Below are positions 1 through 11,594 of a DNA stretch of 64,000 bases, one piece after another. How positions within the stretch are numbered: position 1 is the stretch's first letter; each line of letters opens with the position of its first letter. The notes beneath the pieces were generated by a model. It searched no databases. It saw only the letters and a list, made by a program, of their open reading frames with translations, and was not told where the DNA came from. A program made the translations under genes and the position numbers. Source of the DNA: Rhyacophila brunnea (lineage: Eukaryota; Arthropoda; Insecta; Trichoptera; Rhyacophilidae); contig JAGYXB010000135.1 in assembly GCA_022495005.1 (NCBI GenBank), forward strand, positions 3,286,001 through 3,350,000. Reading direction: 5' to 3'.

Positions 1-744
1 TAAATGCGAGGTATCTAGAAAGAAAAAAAATGCACTATTTAATTGATGAACAAGTTTCGCAGCTCATTAGTTTTTGGATGTATTTAAGCTTGAGGAATTT
101 GTTAGTTGCGGAACAATCAATTTCCCTTCAATATATTTTATTCTTGTTGACTTCTTGAATTTTCATGAATTTTTGTGAATGACAGTTGGAAATACTAAGC
201 GCCAAAATAGACGAGTCGAAACCTTCTGCATAATAAATACATAGTTTTCAATGCATATATACCGATTTTAAATGTAAGTTTAATAAACTTATATACTCAT
301 TGAGGTAGGTTGATCGAATTATTGACCCCTACACATATAAATTACACATATGGATAGCTGAGTAAGTGTTATACAGGTCAATTCAACCCCAATTCTATAC
401 CAGCATCCGTTAGATGAGGGTTAACGGCTAGGGGCACCAATTCCTGGTCTGCATGCAGAGAATCGGGCCATTTGTTCGGATCAGGTGCACATAGCTATGA
501 TATGACGTTTAGTCATGAATTGACTGCGCTAACAGCTTTAATAAGAATTGCAATGGAATTTGTCATTTAATAAGTTTTCGCAATGATATCACGATAATGC
601 TAATTGTAAAACACTACCTAATCATTGGGTATACATCATAAAATTCCGAGTAGAAAAAAACTTTTCCTGTTTTCATTGTAGTCTTTAATGTAAATCGATG
701 CCCATAATAGGTACTATAAAATACATGTATATAAATAAACGAAT
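1..744. other. AT-rich DNA, no gene seen
   Basis: I find no open frame with a recognisable product, no RNA gene and no bounded repeat here. A slightly GC-richer patch around 370-510 may be an eroded repeat, but it has no ends I can define. Confidence 0.6.
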
Positions 745-1170
745 AAATATAATACATAATTCGGAAACACCTTCGAAATATAGATACTTATTAGAAAAAA
801 CCTTGGGATCGGACCAATGTCCTTTAGCAATTTAGCCACCACCTGCACCCTACCTAATTACGACGAATTTAACAGAAATCATGCGACTGAAGTGTTTATC
901 AAATTTCGTTAATATTGACGACCAGCTTTGGAAGTTTGAATCACGGTACGAATAATAAGTAATACTTACATTGATTCATAGCCGACGTCAGGATTTCTGA
1001 TGGATGCGGGTTCGAGTTCTAACCGGCACCGAGGTAAACACTAATTATGTATGTTCAATAAAAAAAATTATATTCTTAAATCTTATGTATCATTCACTGA
1101 ATATAATTATTATAAAAAATAGTTTATCAAAGATAATATTATGATATCTTCTATTTTATTTTTTGTACTC
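745..1170 (+). repeat. Divergent twin tRNA-like repeat, copy A
   Basis: A tail-like segment in minus orientation (751-775, TACATAATTCGGAAACAC) leads into an eroded tRNA-like head read on the minus strand around 810-850. A centre follows at about 851-950 (starts CTAATTACGACGAATTT). A second head reads on the plus strand with a B-box-like GGGTTCGAGTTC at about 1008-1019, ends CCGGCACC, and runs into the plus tail AATTATGTATGTTCAATA. Both heads point outward. The same centre sequence recurs near 47.09, 47.41, 52.09 and 63.37 kb, so this is one element and not two chance insertions. Pol III promoter function is inferred only from box resemblance. No coding capacity is seen. Confidence 0.6.
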
Positions 1171-1529
1171 AGTGTTTAAATTTTTTTTATTTACTCCAAG
1201 ATTGGTTTCGTCTTTAAAGACATTTTAAGATATCAATACCATGTATGTTCACAAAAAAAATAACAATAAAAGTACTTGTCCATTGATATTATAATTATTG
1301 TTTTAAATTTTCTAAATTTTGAACTAACCTGATGCTATAAGATATATAGTAGTTGAGAGTGATAAAATATGATTACAAATATTTCAATAAACTAAATTAA
1401 TCTTGATATAAAATAAAATCTATAACAAAACTACAAAAATCTCGTATAATTAAATAATTAGTATTATTTACTTACGATTAAATGAGTTCCCTATGAAAAC
1501 TCCATGGCTGGATAGTAGATTGAGTACCA
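1171..1529. other. AT-rich DNA, nothing recognised
   Basis: Very AT-rich sequence with short A and T runs. No gene or bounded repeat is visible. Confidence 0.6.
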
Positions 1530-1539
1530 TTCCGTTATT

Positions 1540-1705
1540 ACAGAGGGATGATGCAATCATGCAATAGCTTCGCGGCGACTTGCGAACGATGGGGGAGTTA
1601 TCAACCCTTCTGCACGACTATGCCCTGCAGCCTGGTCGGGCTTTGAACCGGAGACCCGCGGCAATCTCAACGGCCCCCTGACCGACTCACCCAACAATGC
1701 GTTAA
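1540..1705 (-). repeat. GC-rich tRNA-like SINE remnant
   Basis: This patch is markedly GC-richer than its surroundings. Read on the minus strand it carries a B-box-like GGTTCAAAGCCC (plus strand 1638-1649), and an A-box-like stretch GGTGAGTCGGTCAGG lies upstream near 1676-1692. I see no convincing cloverleaf, so I call it a degenerate tRNA-derived SINE and not a tRNA gene. The boundaries are approximate. Confidence 0.35.
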
Positions 1706-2110
1706 CTAACGGGGAATAATAAAATCGATGACGGCGTATGCGATCACATCAGCGAATGATGTGCGGCCAGTGAATTTGTATTTAAATATGTGTAATAATA
1801 ATTATGTGTGGTTGTTAATTTCAGAATTGTACAAATTAATACACTCGAGGCTATGTGTAGACATCGTGCGTGTTATCAATAACGATGAATGAATTTTTAA
1901 ATTATCAAGAATGTTGAATGTTGAATGAATTTTCACAATACTTGTTAGGATACTACATAACCTCGTGTACAGTCAATAGCATACCACAACGAAAAACCCT
2001 GGGTGTCTACATAATATAGTGAAAAGCAACAGTGTTAAAAGGCACCTTTGCTCGAGCATACGCATGACATAGTCCGTTCGACATTGTGGCTATTTCCATG
2101 CGATGAATGA

Positions 2111-2118
2111 ATGCTGCC
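2111..2118. repeat. Left target-site duplication of the 2119 hAT MITE
   Basis: The 8-bp direct repeat ATGCTGCC is repeated exactly at 2333-2340 on the other side of the element. Confidence 0.9.
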
Positions 2119-2332
2119 CAGTGATGCCAACCGTACTATAATTATAGTACAATACTATAATTTTGATTTCGCGAAAAATGTAAAATACTATAATTTTACG
2201 CCAAATATACCAAAATACTATAATTTTAAAGGATTCAAGACGAAAAATGTTCATGTACTATATGTTTTTCAGAAATACTATAATTTTTACGCCTTTGTAC
2301 TATAATCAGCATAGAAAAATATGGCAACACTG
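2119..2332. mobile_element. hAT-type MITE with perfect 8-bp target duplication
   Basis: The 214-bp element is bounded by short terminal inverted repeats: CAGTGATGCCA at the left and, read inward from the right, CAGTGTTGCCA. It is flanked by a perfect 8-bp direct duplication, ATGCTGCC, at 2111-2118 and 2333-2340. The CAGTG terminus and the 8-bp duplication are diagnostic of hAT transposition. The interior carries seven TACTATAAT-like motifs starting at about 2134, 2153, 2186, 2216, 2256, 2276 and 2298. Four of these extend to TACTATAATTTT. The 64-codon frame across the element (repeated YYNF) is a by-product of these motifs. There is no transposase, so the element is non-autonomous. Confidence 0.9.
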
Positions 2333-2863
2333 ATGCTGCCCCTAGTAAGCTTTTTCATTTAGTCCCTCCAGCACGCCGATTGTCTCCATTTGCTTCACAT
2401 TCTTTAAAGGTTACCGAAAGCTACAAGTCTATCCAGATTATTCGGTCCACGAGTAATATAGGTATCCAAAAAAATGCAGAATGCATGTTAGACATGTTGA
2501 TAGCCGTTATATAATTTTATATTGAGTCTCTGGTTGACTAATTAGTTCGCTATAATGCTTTGTTCAAGGAATTTAAACCATTTGTCAACACCAGATATCA
2601 AAGTCAATTGAAGAGTGTCATTTCTATTTAATATTCGATTTAATATACTATCAGTAATACATCATGAAAATCAAAATTTACCGATCACTTTGGTAATGCC
2701 CCTACCCACCGCCATCTTTAGTTGAATAAAGCATGAACATAACTTTTTGCACAAGCAACGAGTGGTCCACTTTTCAGCTGTCAAAATCAGATCCCAGATT
2801 GCTTGACATATTGATTCGCCCTATCTCGTTTCAAATATTATAAAAAATTCTTACACAAATATA
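2333..2863. other. AT-rich DNA between two MITEs
   Basis: Apart from the 8-bp duplication at its left edge, I see no gene, RNA or bounded repeat in this stretch. Confidence 0.55.
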
Positions 2864-3120
2864 TCGTCACTGTTCTGGCAGAAGACACTAATTCGAAAAA
2901 ATTACATATTGAGTTAGTTATACGCAAATTTTCCTTATTTCAAACTTTACCGTCTGGAAACCTTCATAATAAATAAACAGTCTTTATTTTAAAATCATCC
3001 TTTCTACGATTACTTAATAAACTCACATGATAGACCATTTCAAACATGTTAACAACTTCAAAGTCAAATTACTCAAAACTAGTATTCTCCAGTTAGTGTG
3101 TTCTGCCAGAACAGAGACGA
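2864..3120 (+). mobile_element. 257-bp TA-flanked MITE, copy 1
   Basis: The terminal inverted repeats are about 28 bp: left TCGTCACTGTTCTGGCAGAA, and the right end read inward is TCGTCTCTGTTCTGGCAGAA. They agree at all but two positions. A TA dinucleotide flanks each side (2862-2863 and 3121-3122), the target duplication used by Tc1/mariner-type elements. A second copy of the same length lies inverted at 58070-58326 and matches through the whole interior, with scattered substitutions and small indels. No coding capacity is present, so this is a non-autonomous DNA transposon. Confidence 0.88.
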
Positions 3121-4249
3121 TATTAACTATCAGTGTTATTTATAACTAATATGCATTCCTGTTATTCATCAGCTGTCAAAGTCAGACTAGTACTTCACAC
3201 AAAAACCAGTGTTAATATCGATTTCCAAAAAATATATAGCATTGACCTATGCATTACATTTTTAGAAGGTGTATTAATGTTAGTGTATTATTTATCATTT
3301 AATTCATATATAATTAAACACGAGAGATGGGTCGGTATGAGCACTCTATAGAAGACAGGCAATGACAGGTCATCCATAGACAACAGGAGAGACGGAAAGG
3401 TAGGACCAGTCGTGAATGTGTCGGCTTTCTCTTCAGTCGGCAATGCCCTACCGCATGTCAATTTCGGCCAATATTGCGGCCGTGTATAGTAAACTCTCCG
3501 ACATTGTGGCAATCCATAAATCTGGAGAGAAAGTTATAAAGAATGTTTTTTCTACGTTCAACATACGGTTACGTTACCTATAAGATACATTAATATAAAT
3601 TCAAAATACATTTGTAAATGATTTTATACCTTCACAGTATTACAAGATTTTAGAGAGGCATCTATGAAAACATTTCATTAATAATTATTGGCAGAGGTCT
3701 ATGAACAATGGCCATCTCTTGTTAAACCACAAAAAATTTTAGTTGTGCCGAATAAAGCTTGTGAATTTTCACAAAATAATTAGTGGCAACATTAATCATG
3801 CATATTAGTACCGCTGGCTGTAGTGTGATTAGGATTACAGAATTGGACAGATTCGGCTGTTTCGATATTATAACGGCATATTGCAGTAGTCCATAACCAT
3901 TGGTTTTCATCACCTATAGTTTAATATTTAAGATTCATAACACGCTACACACAAGGTTAACATTGGTTAACTTTAGAATAATATTGTGCCAAATACGTTG
4001 CTAGTTTCAGATTCAAGAATGGCTACCAAATGGGTCATCCAGTAAACTAAAAATTAACGCACAATAAAAATGGGATATAAAATAATTATTAAAATCTCTC
4101 AACAATGCAAAAAGTAACACAGAGTGAAATCAATAAACAAACTAAATATGTGACAATTAGAGATTGTCTTTTTATGTGTATTTTGTGACATAGCGTGTCT
4201 GTTTCTTATGTCGTTGACAATTCGCCGCCATATGAATATAAGGTGAGTC
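3121..4249. other. No gene recognised
   Basis: The frames here are short and match nothing I recognise. The patch at 3340-3510 is GC-richer, but I could not place it in any repeat family. Confidence 0.5.
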
Positions 4250-4473
4250 GGGGTAAGTGTGACATATAATTCAATGAGATGAATTTCAACGTGGTTCATG
4301 ATGAATATGTATGTTTTGAACAGTTGAAAACTTTACCGTAGGATCTACAAAAGCATTACAATTAATATGTACAGAAGGAACCCACTGTATATATTACTAT
4401 AATACGACATTTTAATATTTTTTGATGACTAGTCAGTTTGTTACACTTACCCCAATATTGGGGTAAATGTAAC
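4250..4473. repeat. GGGGTAAGTGT inverted-repeat unit with palindromic end
   Basis: GGGGTAAGTGTGACA at 4250-4264 is matched, inverted and with one mismatch, by TGTTACACTTACCCC at 4439-4453, which bounds about 204 bp. The right copy is itself half of a near-perfect 34-bp palindrome at 4440-4473, centred on CCAATATTGG with one mismatched pair. This could be a MITE or a head-to-head fusion of two element ends. I found no clean target duplication. Confidence 0.55.
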
Positions 4474-5170
4474 TAAATTCATCTTTATTCCAAAAGTACT
4501 TAAGTAATATTATAAATACTATTTAATATTCGAAATGTATTCTGTATAATAAAATATAATTTAAAAACTTTGACTAACCCATAATTTCTTGAGTTATTAT
4601 CTTAAACCTAACCTAACAATAGTTGTTGTTGAATTAAAAACTTGACTTAAAAAATATTACAATATAAAAATACTCCACCAGTCATGTATTTACACATCGT
4701 CGGAGGTCTACCATAGAGTACCTAATCAATTCTTAACTGCATCCCAAGAAGAAATACTTCCTATGCTTGAGAATGAAGAGTTTATGACTTTTAGTTCGAC
4801 TATTTTGCATGGTTATTTCGGGTGAGTCTAGATAAGACGATATCTTCGATCTTCTCTCCCAATATGAGGCCACAAATTATTGTATTAATGCTGATAATAA
4901 TCAAACCACAATATCCAATCACTCCATAAACGGCAAGAGGTCAGAGGCAATTCTCTGTTTGTGTATATGTATTCATAACAGAAACCTGAAATCTCCAAAG
5001 CCATAAAGATACAATTCCATTAATATCAAGAAATTTAAATTTTAAATTATGTGTTTCCAAAAGTATTCTTTCTGGACATAAGATACACTGGCTCTCAGGT
5101 ACAGTACTAATTTAATTTAATTAACTATAATATTTGTCAATTGTCTGAATTACAAATACGGGATGCTGGT
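4474..5170. other. No gene recognised
   Basis: AT-rich DNA without a recognisable coding frame, RNA or bounded repeat. Confidence 0.5.
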
Positions 5171-5285
5171 TTGACCTGAAACGAAGCAAGAAGACTGGCG
5201 AGCGACAGGGATTCTTGGAGGCGCCGCGTGGTGTCCATATGCTCCAGTTAAGAGGCGGATATGGCAAAAGAAAGAAGAAGAATTT
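5171..5285 (+). pseudogene. Non-LTR retrotransposon 3' tail fragment
   Basis: A frame ending at the stop at 5249-5251 reads EARRLASDRDSWRRRV. This is the A-x-DR-x-x-WR-x-x-V pattern typical of the extreme C-terminus of RTE/jockey-like reverse transcriptase polyproteins in insects. A purine-rich tail (AAAGAAAGAAGAAGAA) follows. Everything upstream of the last roughly 16 residues is missing or unrecognisable, as expected for a 5'-truncated dead-on-arrival insertion. The patch is GC-richer than its surroundings. The assignment rests on the motif alone. Confidence 0.6.
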
Positions 5286-6339
5286 GTCAATTGTATATTT
5301 ACCATAGGCAAATTATACAAAGAATCCAGAAATGTTAAAAGATAACACTCGAGTCGCTAAAACCGATTCCAATGGAATAGTACAAAAAAAACTCATAACA
5401 CTCAAAATTATTTTAATTTATGCACACTACAATGTCCAATGGTTCCCGATTACTGTCCTAGCATATGCATGCGGAGGCTCTATGTCATTTCACTGTACAT
5501 AAGCCGATGGACCACATATACCAAAGTGAGCTTATGTGCCTCGTATATAATACATATATATGGCATTCTGCAAACATGCGTAGGCATATACTCGAACTGG
5601 CATACCAGTGGGGGTGGACAATTTCAGGGCTGACCTAAAGACATGGGTAGGTATTAAATTTTTCTATGGTAGAAAGAGAATTTATCGTTAAAATGTTGAA
5701 TGATTGTCTTTGCTATTAAGCTGTGATAATACAATACTTGAACATACGCATGAGAGCTGTTAATATTAACCAATAACATCGCGTATATTTTGTTACATTA
5801 AATTGCAGTCATACATGTTCATATTTTCTACAAACTACGCGAAAACATCTATATACATAATGACACATTTTCCTAATTCAAATTTATTATTTTGCTGTTA
5901 CGCTGTTATTCTTTTGTTTAAAATTTCACAACTTTTCAATGGCACTATCTCACCAATTTACCTACGCGTAATTCAAATTGTATTATTAGCTCCGACGATG
6001 CCCATGAAATTGGTAACGATTAGGTGTAGGCGTGCGATCTTTTAATAATACCTCACCTCACCATTCCGACGCTGCTATCTGACCTATTTACCTAGTCGTA
6101 ATAAATGGTTGTAAGTACATTATTTTCCAGAAATTGTATACCTACTACTGAACCTTTTGAGATATTGAGATGAAAATCTATTAAATCGGTACTAACACTG
6201 TAGTATATTATGATCTGTGGAAGTTTCATTAATATTGGATAAGTAATTTTTGAGTGATAACTTAATAAACAAATATACAGACAAGATAAAAATTAAATAA
6301 TGGAAATAGTCAAAATGCTGATATTCAAAATCACAGACA
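5286..6339. other. No gene recognised
   Basis: The longest frames are 64 and 80 codons with no recognisable domain. The sequence is AT-rich throughout. Confidence 0.5.
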
Positions 6340-6535
6340 CTTTTTTTTAATTCAACGAATAACGGTCAGAGCACATGGACGCGAGTCACGGGGAGCGCAG
6401 GCTCGAATACTTAGGGTGTCGTATTTTTATAGAAAAAAAAACTTTTTCTAGTGGTAATATATTTCTCAGAAGTATTTTCAAACTATGTAGGTACTTGTAT
6501 TATTAGTAAATAATATTGTGGAAAACTCTTGCCGC
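6340..6535 (+). repeat. tRNA-like repeat with shared tail
   Basis: A tRNA-like head (about 6365-6425, with an eroded B box near CAGGCTCGAAT) is followed by a tail. The tail carries TTTTTCTAGTGGTAATATAT, a segment ending TTTTCAAACTATGTAGG, and a run resembling the AATTATGTATGTTTAATA tail seen at 1.05, 47.25 and 57.87 kb. The head is degenerate. It probably belongs to the twin tRNA-like family, although I do not see its centre here. Confidence 0.45.
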
Positions 6536-6540
6536 ACGGA

Positions 6541-6918
6541 TGAACTAAGCCGGCCCTGACCATGTCAATGTTATAAGCAAGTCAGCACAGCACCAGTCAG
6601 TTCTAATTTGCCATGAATTTGTGAAACGGTATAGGAAAATCACACAGATGACCACGTAGTACAGCTCGCATGCGACGAGATAATCACAATTTATTTCAAA
6701 ATTATACATACATTTGCCGAGATAGGCATATAAATTTGGCACCGCTGTGCGTTTATAGATCAATCAACATGTTATATTAAAAAAAAGAATTATCGACACA
6801 TAAGCATTTTAATAACAAAAAACAAAAAAAAACAGCCACAGAGATAAGTAGGGCGGGGCGATACGCTTCCTTTGAAATGAAAGAAAATAAGATTCAAATT
6901 AAATAATTATTAACTATA
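6541..6918. other. No gene recognised
   Basis: AT-rich with A runs and no recognisable feature. Confidence 0.5.
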
Positions 6919-7531
6919 ATGCATAATTTCACACGTGAAACATGGACTAGGAGTAAAAGAGAGATCCAGAAACTTACAGTAGCACAACGTGGTATGGAGA
7001 AGTGCATGCTGGGTATAACGCGAAAGAACAAAAAGAAGAATGAGTGGATAAGGAAGCAGACAAGTGTTTGCGATGTAATAGAGTTTATTAAAAGCCTTAA
7101 ATGGTTAGTGTGTTAGTGTTAGTAGTAAAACTAGTAGTTTTTCTTAAAAAAAACAAGAAGAAATGACAAATTATTATAGAAGTTATTGACTTGATGTATA
7201 TATTGAGACTGAGTAATGATAAGCGAATGATTGGATAATTAAAACAGACTTGGGTTTGCGATGTAATAGAGTTAGCTAAAAACCTCTAATGGAAATGGGA
7301 TGGACACACAGTGCGAAGAAGGGACAATCGCTGGACGAATCTAGTCATCCAGTGGTACCCAAGAGGTACAAAACGTCGGCAAGGTAGACCTAGTAGCTGG
7401 ATCGATGAAATGATAAAATTCTGCGGAAGTACGTGGCAACGCAATGCACAGGACCGAGAGAAGTGGAAGCAGCTTGAAGAGGCCTTCATCCAGCAGTGGA
7501 TAGATTCAGGCTGATGATGATGATAATGCAT
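6919..7531 (+). pseudogene. RTE-like retrotransposon C-terminus, two fused fragments
   Basis: The first fragment (about 6940-7110) reads ETWTRSKREIQKLTVAQRG, then NEWIRKQTSVCDVIE. This is the region after the reverse transcriptase domain in insect RTE elements. The second fragment (about 7225-7514) repeats the CDVIE segment, then reads RRRDNRWTNLVIQW, GRPSSWIDEM, AQDREKWKQLEEAFIQQW and a stop. It ends in a TGATGATGATGATAATG tail typical of this group. The nucleotides of the CDVIE segment occur twice (about 7060-7090 and 7252-7280), so two overlapping fragments lie head to tail with about 140 bp of AT-rich DNA between them. No endonuclease or catalytic reverse transcriptase is present, so it cannot be active. 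Related copies lie at 11850-12110 and 29930-30120. Confidence 0.85.
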
Positions 7532-8059
7532 AATTTAGAGTATTTGAACTATACTATGCTGGAGGGATTCAAATGAACTTTTTGTATCACGACAATTAAT
7601 AGACACGTTTTAGTGCGATTGATGACGCTGGATGATGATTCTGGGTGACGCTGTAGTAAGGTTTAATTCTAGAGTACGGATAAATATGTTCTTTTCAATA
7701 TTTCCATCCGTATAAGTTATTAAAGTTTGACACAGAAACGAAGCAAGCATTTTAATATTGGTAATATTTGAGGACAATCGCGCTTTGTGCCTCTTGCGAC
7801 TATAGCCTAAAACGTCATAAATTAACAACCCGAATCCGAATTTAAAACTTTAGTCCATAGCGACCGGCTTTTACATTTCTATATTATTAATCTGACCTAT
7901 GTTATAGACGTTGATGCATTAAAATACCAGCTACAAACAATATGGCGGCATATTTTGACATTTGGTCATAATGCGATTGACGGCTTTATTAAAATCCCAC
8001 TTTTTATATATTGTTGGCGCTCTCATTATCTTGTTTTAAATTATCAAAAATTTCTACTT
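7532..8059. other. No gene recognised
   Basis: Short frames only. No repeat boundary or RNA gene seen. Confidence 0.5.
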
Positions 8060-8230
8060 ATGCGGTACATTATAATGCTGCTCTCCACCAGAGCCAACGG
8101 CACTCGGTATAGCGTGAGTGATCACCCATTTCGTCAATAATGTCACACACGGAGAATCGGTTAAGTGGGATAGCTTAACCACTAGACTGAGATATCTTAC
8201 TGTGCGCATCAAGCAGTTGGGGCTTATAAT
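8060..8230 (-). repeat. Possible tRNA-like SINE remnant
   Basis: On the minus strand an A-box-like stretch TAGTGGTTAAGC (plus strand 8174-8185) precedes a GC-richer segment containing GCCGTTGGCTCTGGTGGAGA. The B box is not convincing. I report it as a possible eroded SINE only. Confidence 0.3.
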
Positions 8231-10174
8231 ATGATTATTAGTTATGATGGTATTTATATGGCGCATGTTATATCGCTTTGTCTCTTTTAACTTTTCCTTG
8301 ATTCCGGGAGAAAATTTAAGCATGCTATATAGGCTTTGGCATCCTTTTTTCAGAATTTGAATAATAAGTATATCAATACATCTCAGAGGTTAAAACTTGC
8401 TCGTAAAGATTTTCATTCTTCAATAGGGAGGTGTATTTTATGGAAATATACATATTTTTCAAAATCATTAACAGGTAACATAAATATACAGACTTAACCG
8501 AATGATTAATTTGCTTGCATAATTAATTACATGTGGGTATAATAACTACCTGTATGTACATTAAATTTGTGAGAAAATATATAATTCATTTTCCCAACGT
8601 AGGTATATTGTTGCAAAATAATTTCGATGATTACGTAGTAATGAATTATTATGAAAAATTCCCTCTTTCAATACATACTGCCATTAAATTTAATTTATGT
8701 TTTTTTCACACGTTACCTGTCAGTATGTATAGCAATAAGTCAGCAGAAGGAATAACCGACAATTAAAAATGTTATTTAGGTATATAATTCCTGAGGTAAT
8801 TAAATGGAAACTCAAGAAAATAATTCAGTGCCTAGCTGTTTTGAGAAACCATAGACAATGAGACCTAATAATAACTACATAATATTTCCATTTGTTATAA
8901 ATAAATTCCAAAGAATAAGGGTTGCTACTCGACTTCATTAATGAATGTTACTGTTAAAGTCTTATGTTGGAGGGTGAAAGCTCAAGAAATATTCAGACCC
9001 CTGAAAAACTATTGTGCAGTCGGTCATGAACCCAGATCGCCTGCCCTAATTATAAAAATATAATTTATAATAGGTAGGTACCTACTTATCTATTCATAAT
9101 TTTCTACATGCTGTCTTTTGATAATGTATAAAGGTAGATTCTTAAAATAACAGAAAGATTTTTTTAAAATCGGTATATTTTCCATAGGCTCTCAAAGTGT
9201 AAAGAAGGAGTCAACATTGTTTAATTTATTAATTAACTAACCAACAATAGTAACTACTCGTAGCTCCTCCTCTTGTTGGGAAAACAACGAGGCGTTTCTA
9301 ATTACACTTTGTTTCGTCTGTTCCCTGTTCAATTATTCATTTTTAATGCAGGTAAGTTATTATTACCTACTATGTAGGTAGTTATTGTATAATAAAAATG
9401 TATTTTAAAAAAATGCACGTGAGTTATAAAATATACGCATACCTACTTCTTTTGCCGTGAGAAGTGAAGAATCGTCAATACAAAAAAACACTTTTCCAAT
9501 AAATATGCTACACGAAAATAACTACTCAATAGTTTTTTATTGATACATACAATAAAAATCAGCTGTACATTCTTTGTAATAAACGGTAATTTGGAATTCC
9601 AAAAAGAGCATAATTATTATAAGAAAAGAAAATATTTTTTATGGTCGATTTTTATGAAAACCTTCATGATTTCAGGCATTTTTTTGGACTTAAGTATCAC
9701 CCAATTCACTATTTTGAATATATTGGATAGTGATGATTTTAATTCCAAATTCGGTCATAGGATGTTTGTCTATAGAAGAGTTTGTCAACCGGAAACTTCC
9801 CAAGGAGTACATAATATATTAGCAAGAGACAAAAATATTCTAACAAATTAAAATGATGTAGGTACCTACTCTTCTATTTGAGTAATTTTTTGGAACACGG
9901 GTTTCGCCTTTCAATATCTTCCGACACTATGTCCTCTCACAGATGCCAAATGCACACTGAAATCAATTAGAATTTAAATCCAAATTTTATCAAGTACCAT
10001 CAGTCGATAATACTAATTTTCTAAAAATAGTAAAAACGAAAACATTAAACGACGTTTCTCTGCTTCAATAACATTGAAGGATAACCATTTGAAACCAGTG
10101 CTCGAAATGGATTTTTTACGAACCGGAGAGTTCAATAATTTCCAGAAAATATATATATTTTTTAGAATTATTAA
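8231..10174. other. AT-rich DNA with GGTACC palindromes, no gene
   Basis: No recognisable gene is present. Two strong short palindromes occur: TAGGTAGGTACCTACTTA near 9071-9088 and GTAGGTACCTACT near 9858-9870. The 103-codon frame at 9540-9851 has strongly AT-driven composition and no domain I recognise. Confidence 0.5.
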
Positions 10175-10345
10175 TAACCATATCCTTGCTTTTTCATACA
10201 AGGTGGTTGTTAGTAATCTTGAACAATCACAAACACCCAGACTTTGAGAAAAACACATAAATATAGTGTGTACTGACCGGGAATCGAACCCATGAACTCT
10301 CGGGTGGAAGGCAAGCGCCTTACGCACTGCACCACGAAAGCCACC
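10175..10345 (-). repeat. tRNA-derived SINE, family B copy 1
   Basis: Read on the minus strand from 10345, the head has an A-box-like TGGTGCAGTGCG and a clear B box GGTTCGATTCCC. The body follows with ATATTTATGTGTTTTTCTC and AAAGTCTGGGTGTTTGTGAT. The same body is found, also on the minus strand, at 12220-12345. The tRNA-related head plus a shared non-tRNA body supports a SINE and not a tRNA gene. Confidence 0.75.
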
Positions 10346-11123
10346 TCCAGAAAATATTAACATATTTATCTAATTTAATGTATATTTAAAAAATAAGTGT
10401 ATTAGATTTTTGTTATAATATATTATTATGTCCTATCTAGCTTAGACGATCAAATTATTTTTTTTCCAAGAGACGGAGCGATAATCTTGGGGATTTCATG
10501 AACCGAACCTGCGCTCCGGTCATTTCGAGCCGTGTTTGAAACGACCAATCGTGTTCTTTCTGCGTTTGAATTCTTAGTTGTTATAAGGGAAGAATAACTG
10601 GAATTTCCATCTATATGCAGTTATCAACTACAAATATATGAAGTTGTCATCTGTCTTCAGCGGGAATAATGGTATTTTTTATAAATCGGCTTAATTATTT
10701 GCTACCCGGAATTATACTGTGCCCAACACATAATACTAACATCGCATAATAATATATCTAGATTACATCATAAAACTTGATTAACTAAAAATTACTAAAA
10801 AAATGTCAAACATGAAACTGGGGTGACGATCTGTTACCATTGATATAAGAAACGCACGACAATTTGTTGCGCAACATTAAAGGGGTCTTATCATCAACGG
10901 TTTGACTACATAAATACAAAAAGGTAACTCATTGTAACTAATAAGAATTCAGGTGTAAAGATTTATTTGCAGTAAAATATTGTTGACATACATTATATAA
11001 TATAATATGCCGCAGTGGCGAAGACTTCTAATCAGGCAATTTAATAAAAATAATTTTTATATTACATTATATTAGAAACAAACCGACAGAGGTATCGGAT
11101 ACGTAATATATCTATATAATATG
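10346..11123. other. No gene recognised
   Basis: AT-rich. A CAGTGGCGAAGACT motif at about 11013-11026 recurs at about 24557 and may be the end of a hAT-like repeat, but I cannot place the other end. Confidence 0.45.
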
Positions 11124-11235
11124 TACCATCATAATTCGTCGGGTGTTCGAACTTAAAACTAAACTCATCACGGAATAAAAAGTATTGAACGATATGTCCT
11201 CACTCTGCGGATAACTTTAAACTGGTGGATCCTAT
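11124..11235 (+). repeat. Unclassified dispersed repeat, copy 1
   Basis: This segment, with AGTATTGAACGATATGTC and GCGGATAACTT, matches 39340-39470 over about 110 bp with substitutions and one insertion in the latter. I do not recognise the family, and no terminal repeats are visible. Confidence 0.55.
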
Positions 11236-11594
11236 ACCTACAGATACTCTGTGTCAAATATTTATTACCAAACCTCGTGCGTTCAAAGGCTGTAATAATA
11301 TGTACGTTAATGTATTATGATTTTGTATAAAATACCATTACATTTACCTTTAAATTATCATAACATGTCGGCATATTGCACTGAAGGCTTTTCAGATTTT
11401 TCTACGTTGACATTAGTGTGTATTTCTTCAAAAGTAGTAACGTCATACTATTATTATCTTCTTGTCCCATCAGTATGAATGACAAGTACCTCCACAATGT
11501 ACTATGGCACGAATAATCTACCTACTTCCAAAAGTAACTGTTATAATATGGGGATAAAATAACAATGACGAAGTTTTTAGGGAATACAATATGT

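Noticed and set aside
2111..2305. 64-codon frame with repeated YYNF as a small repetitive protein
   Set aside because: The frame is an artefact of the TACTATAATTTT motif repeats inside the hAT MITE.
10260..10345. Functional tRNA gene on the minus strand
   Set aside because: It has good A and B boxes but no convincing acceptor and anticodon stems, and it is fused to a body shared with 12220-12345. It is a SINE head.
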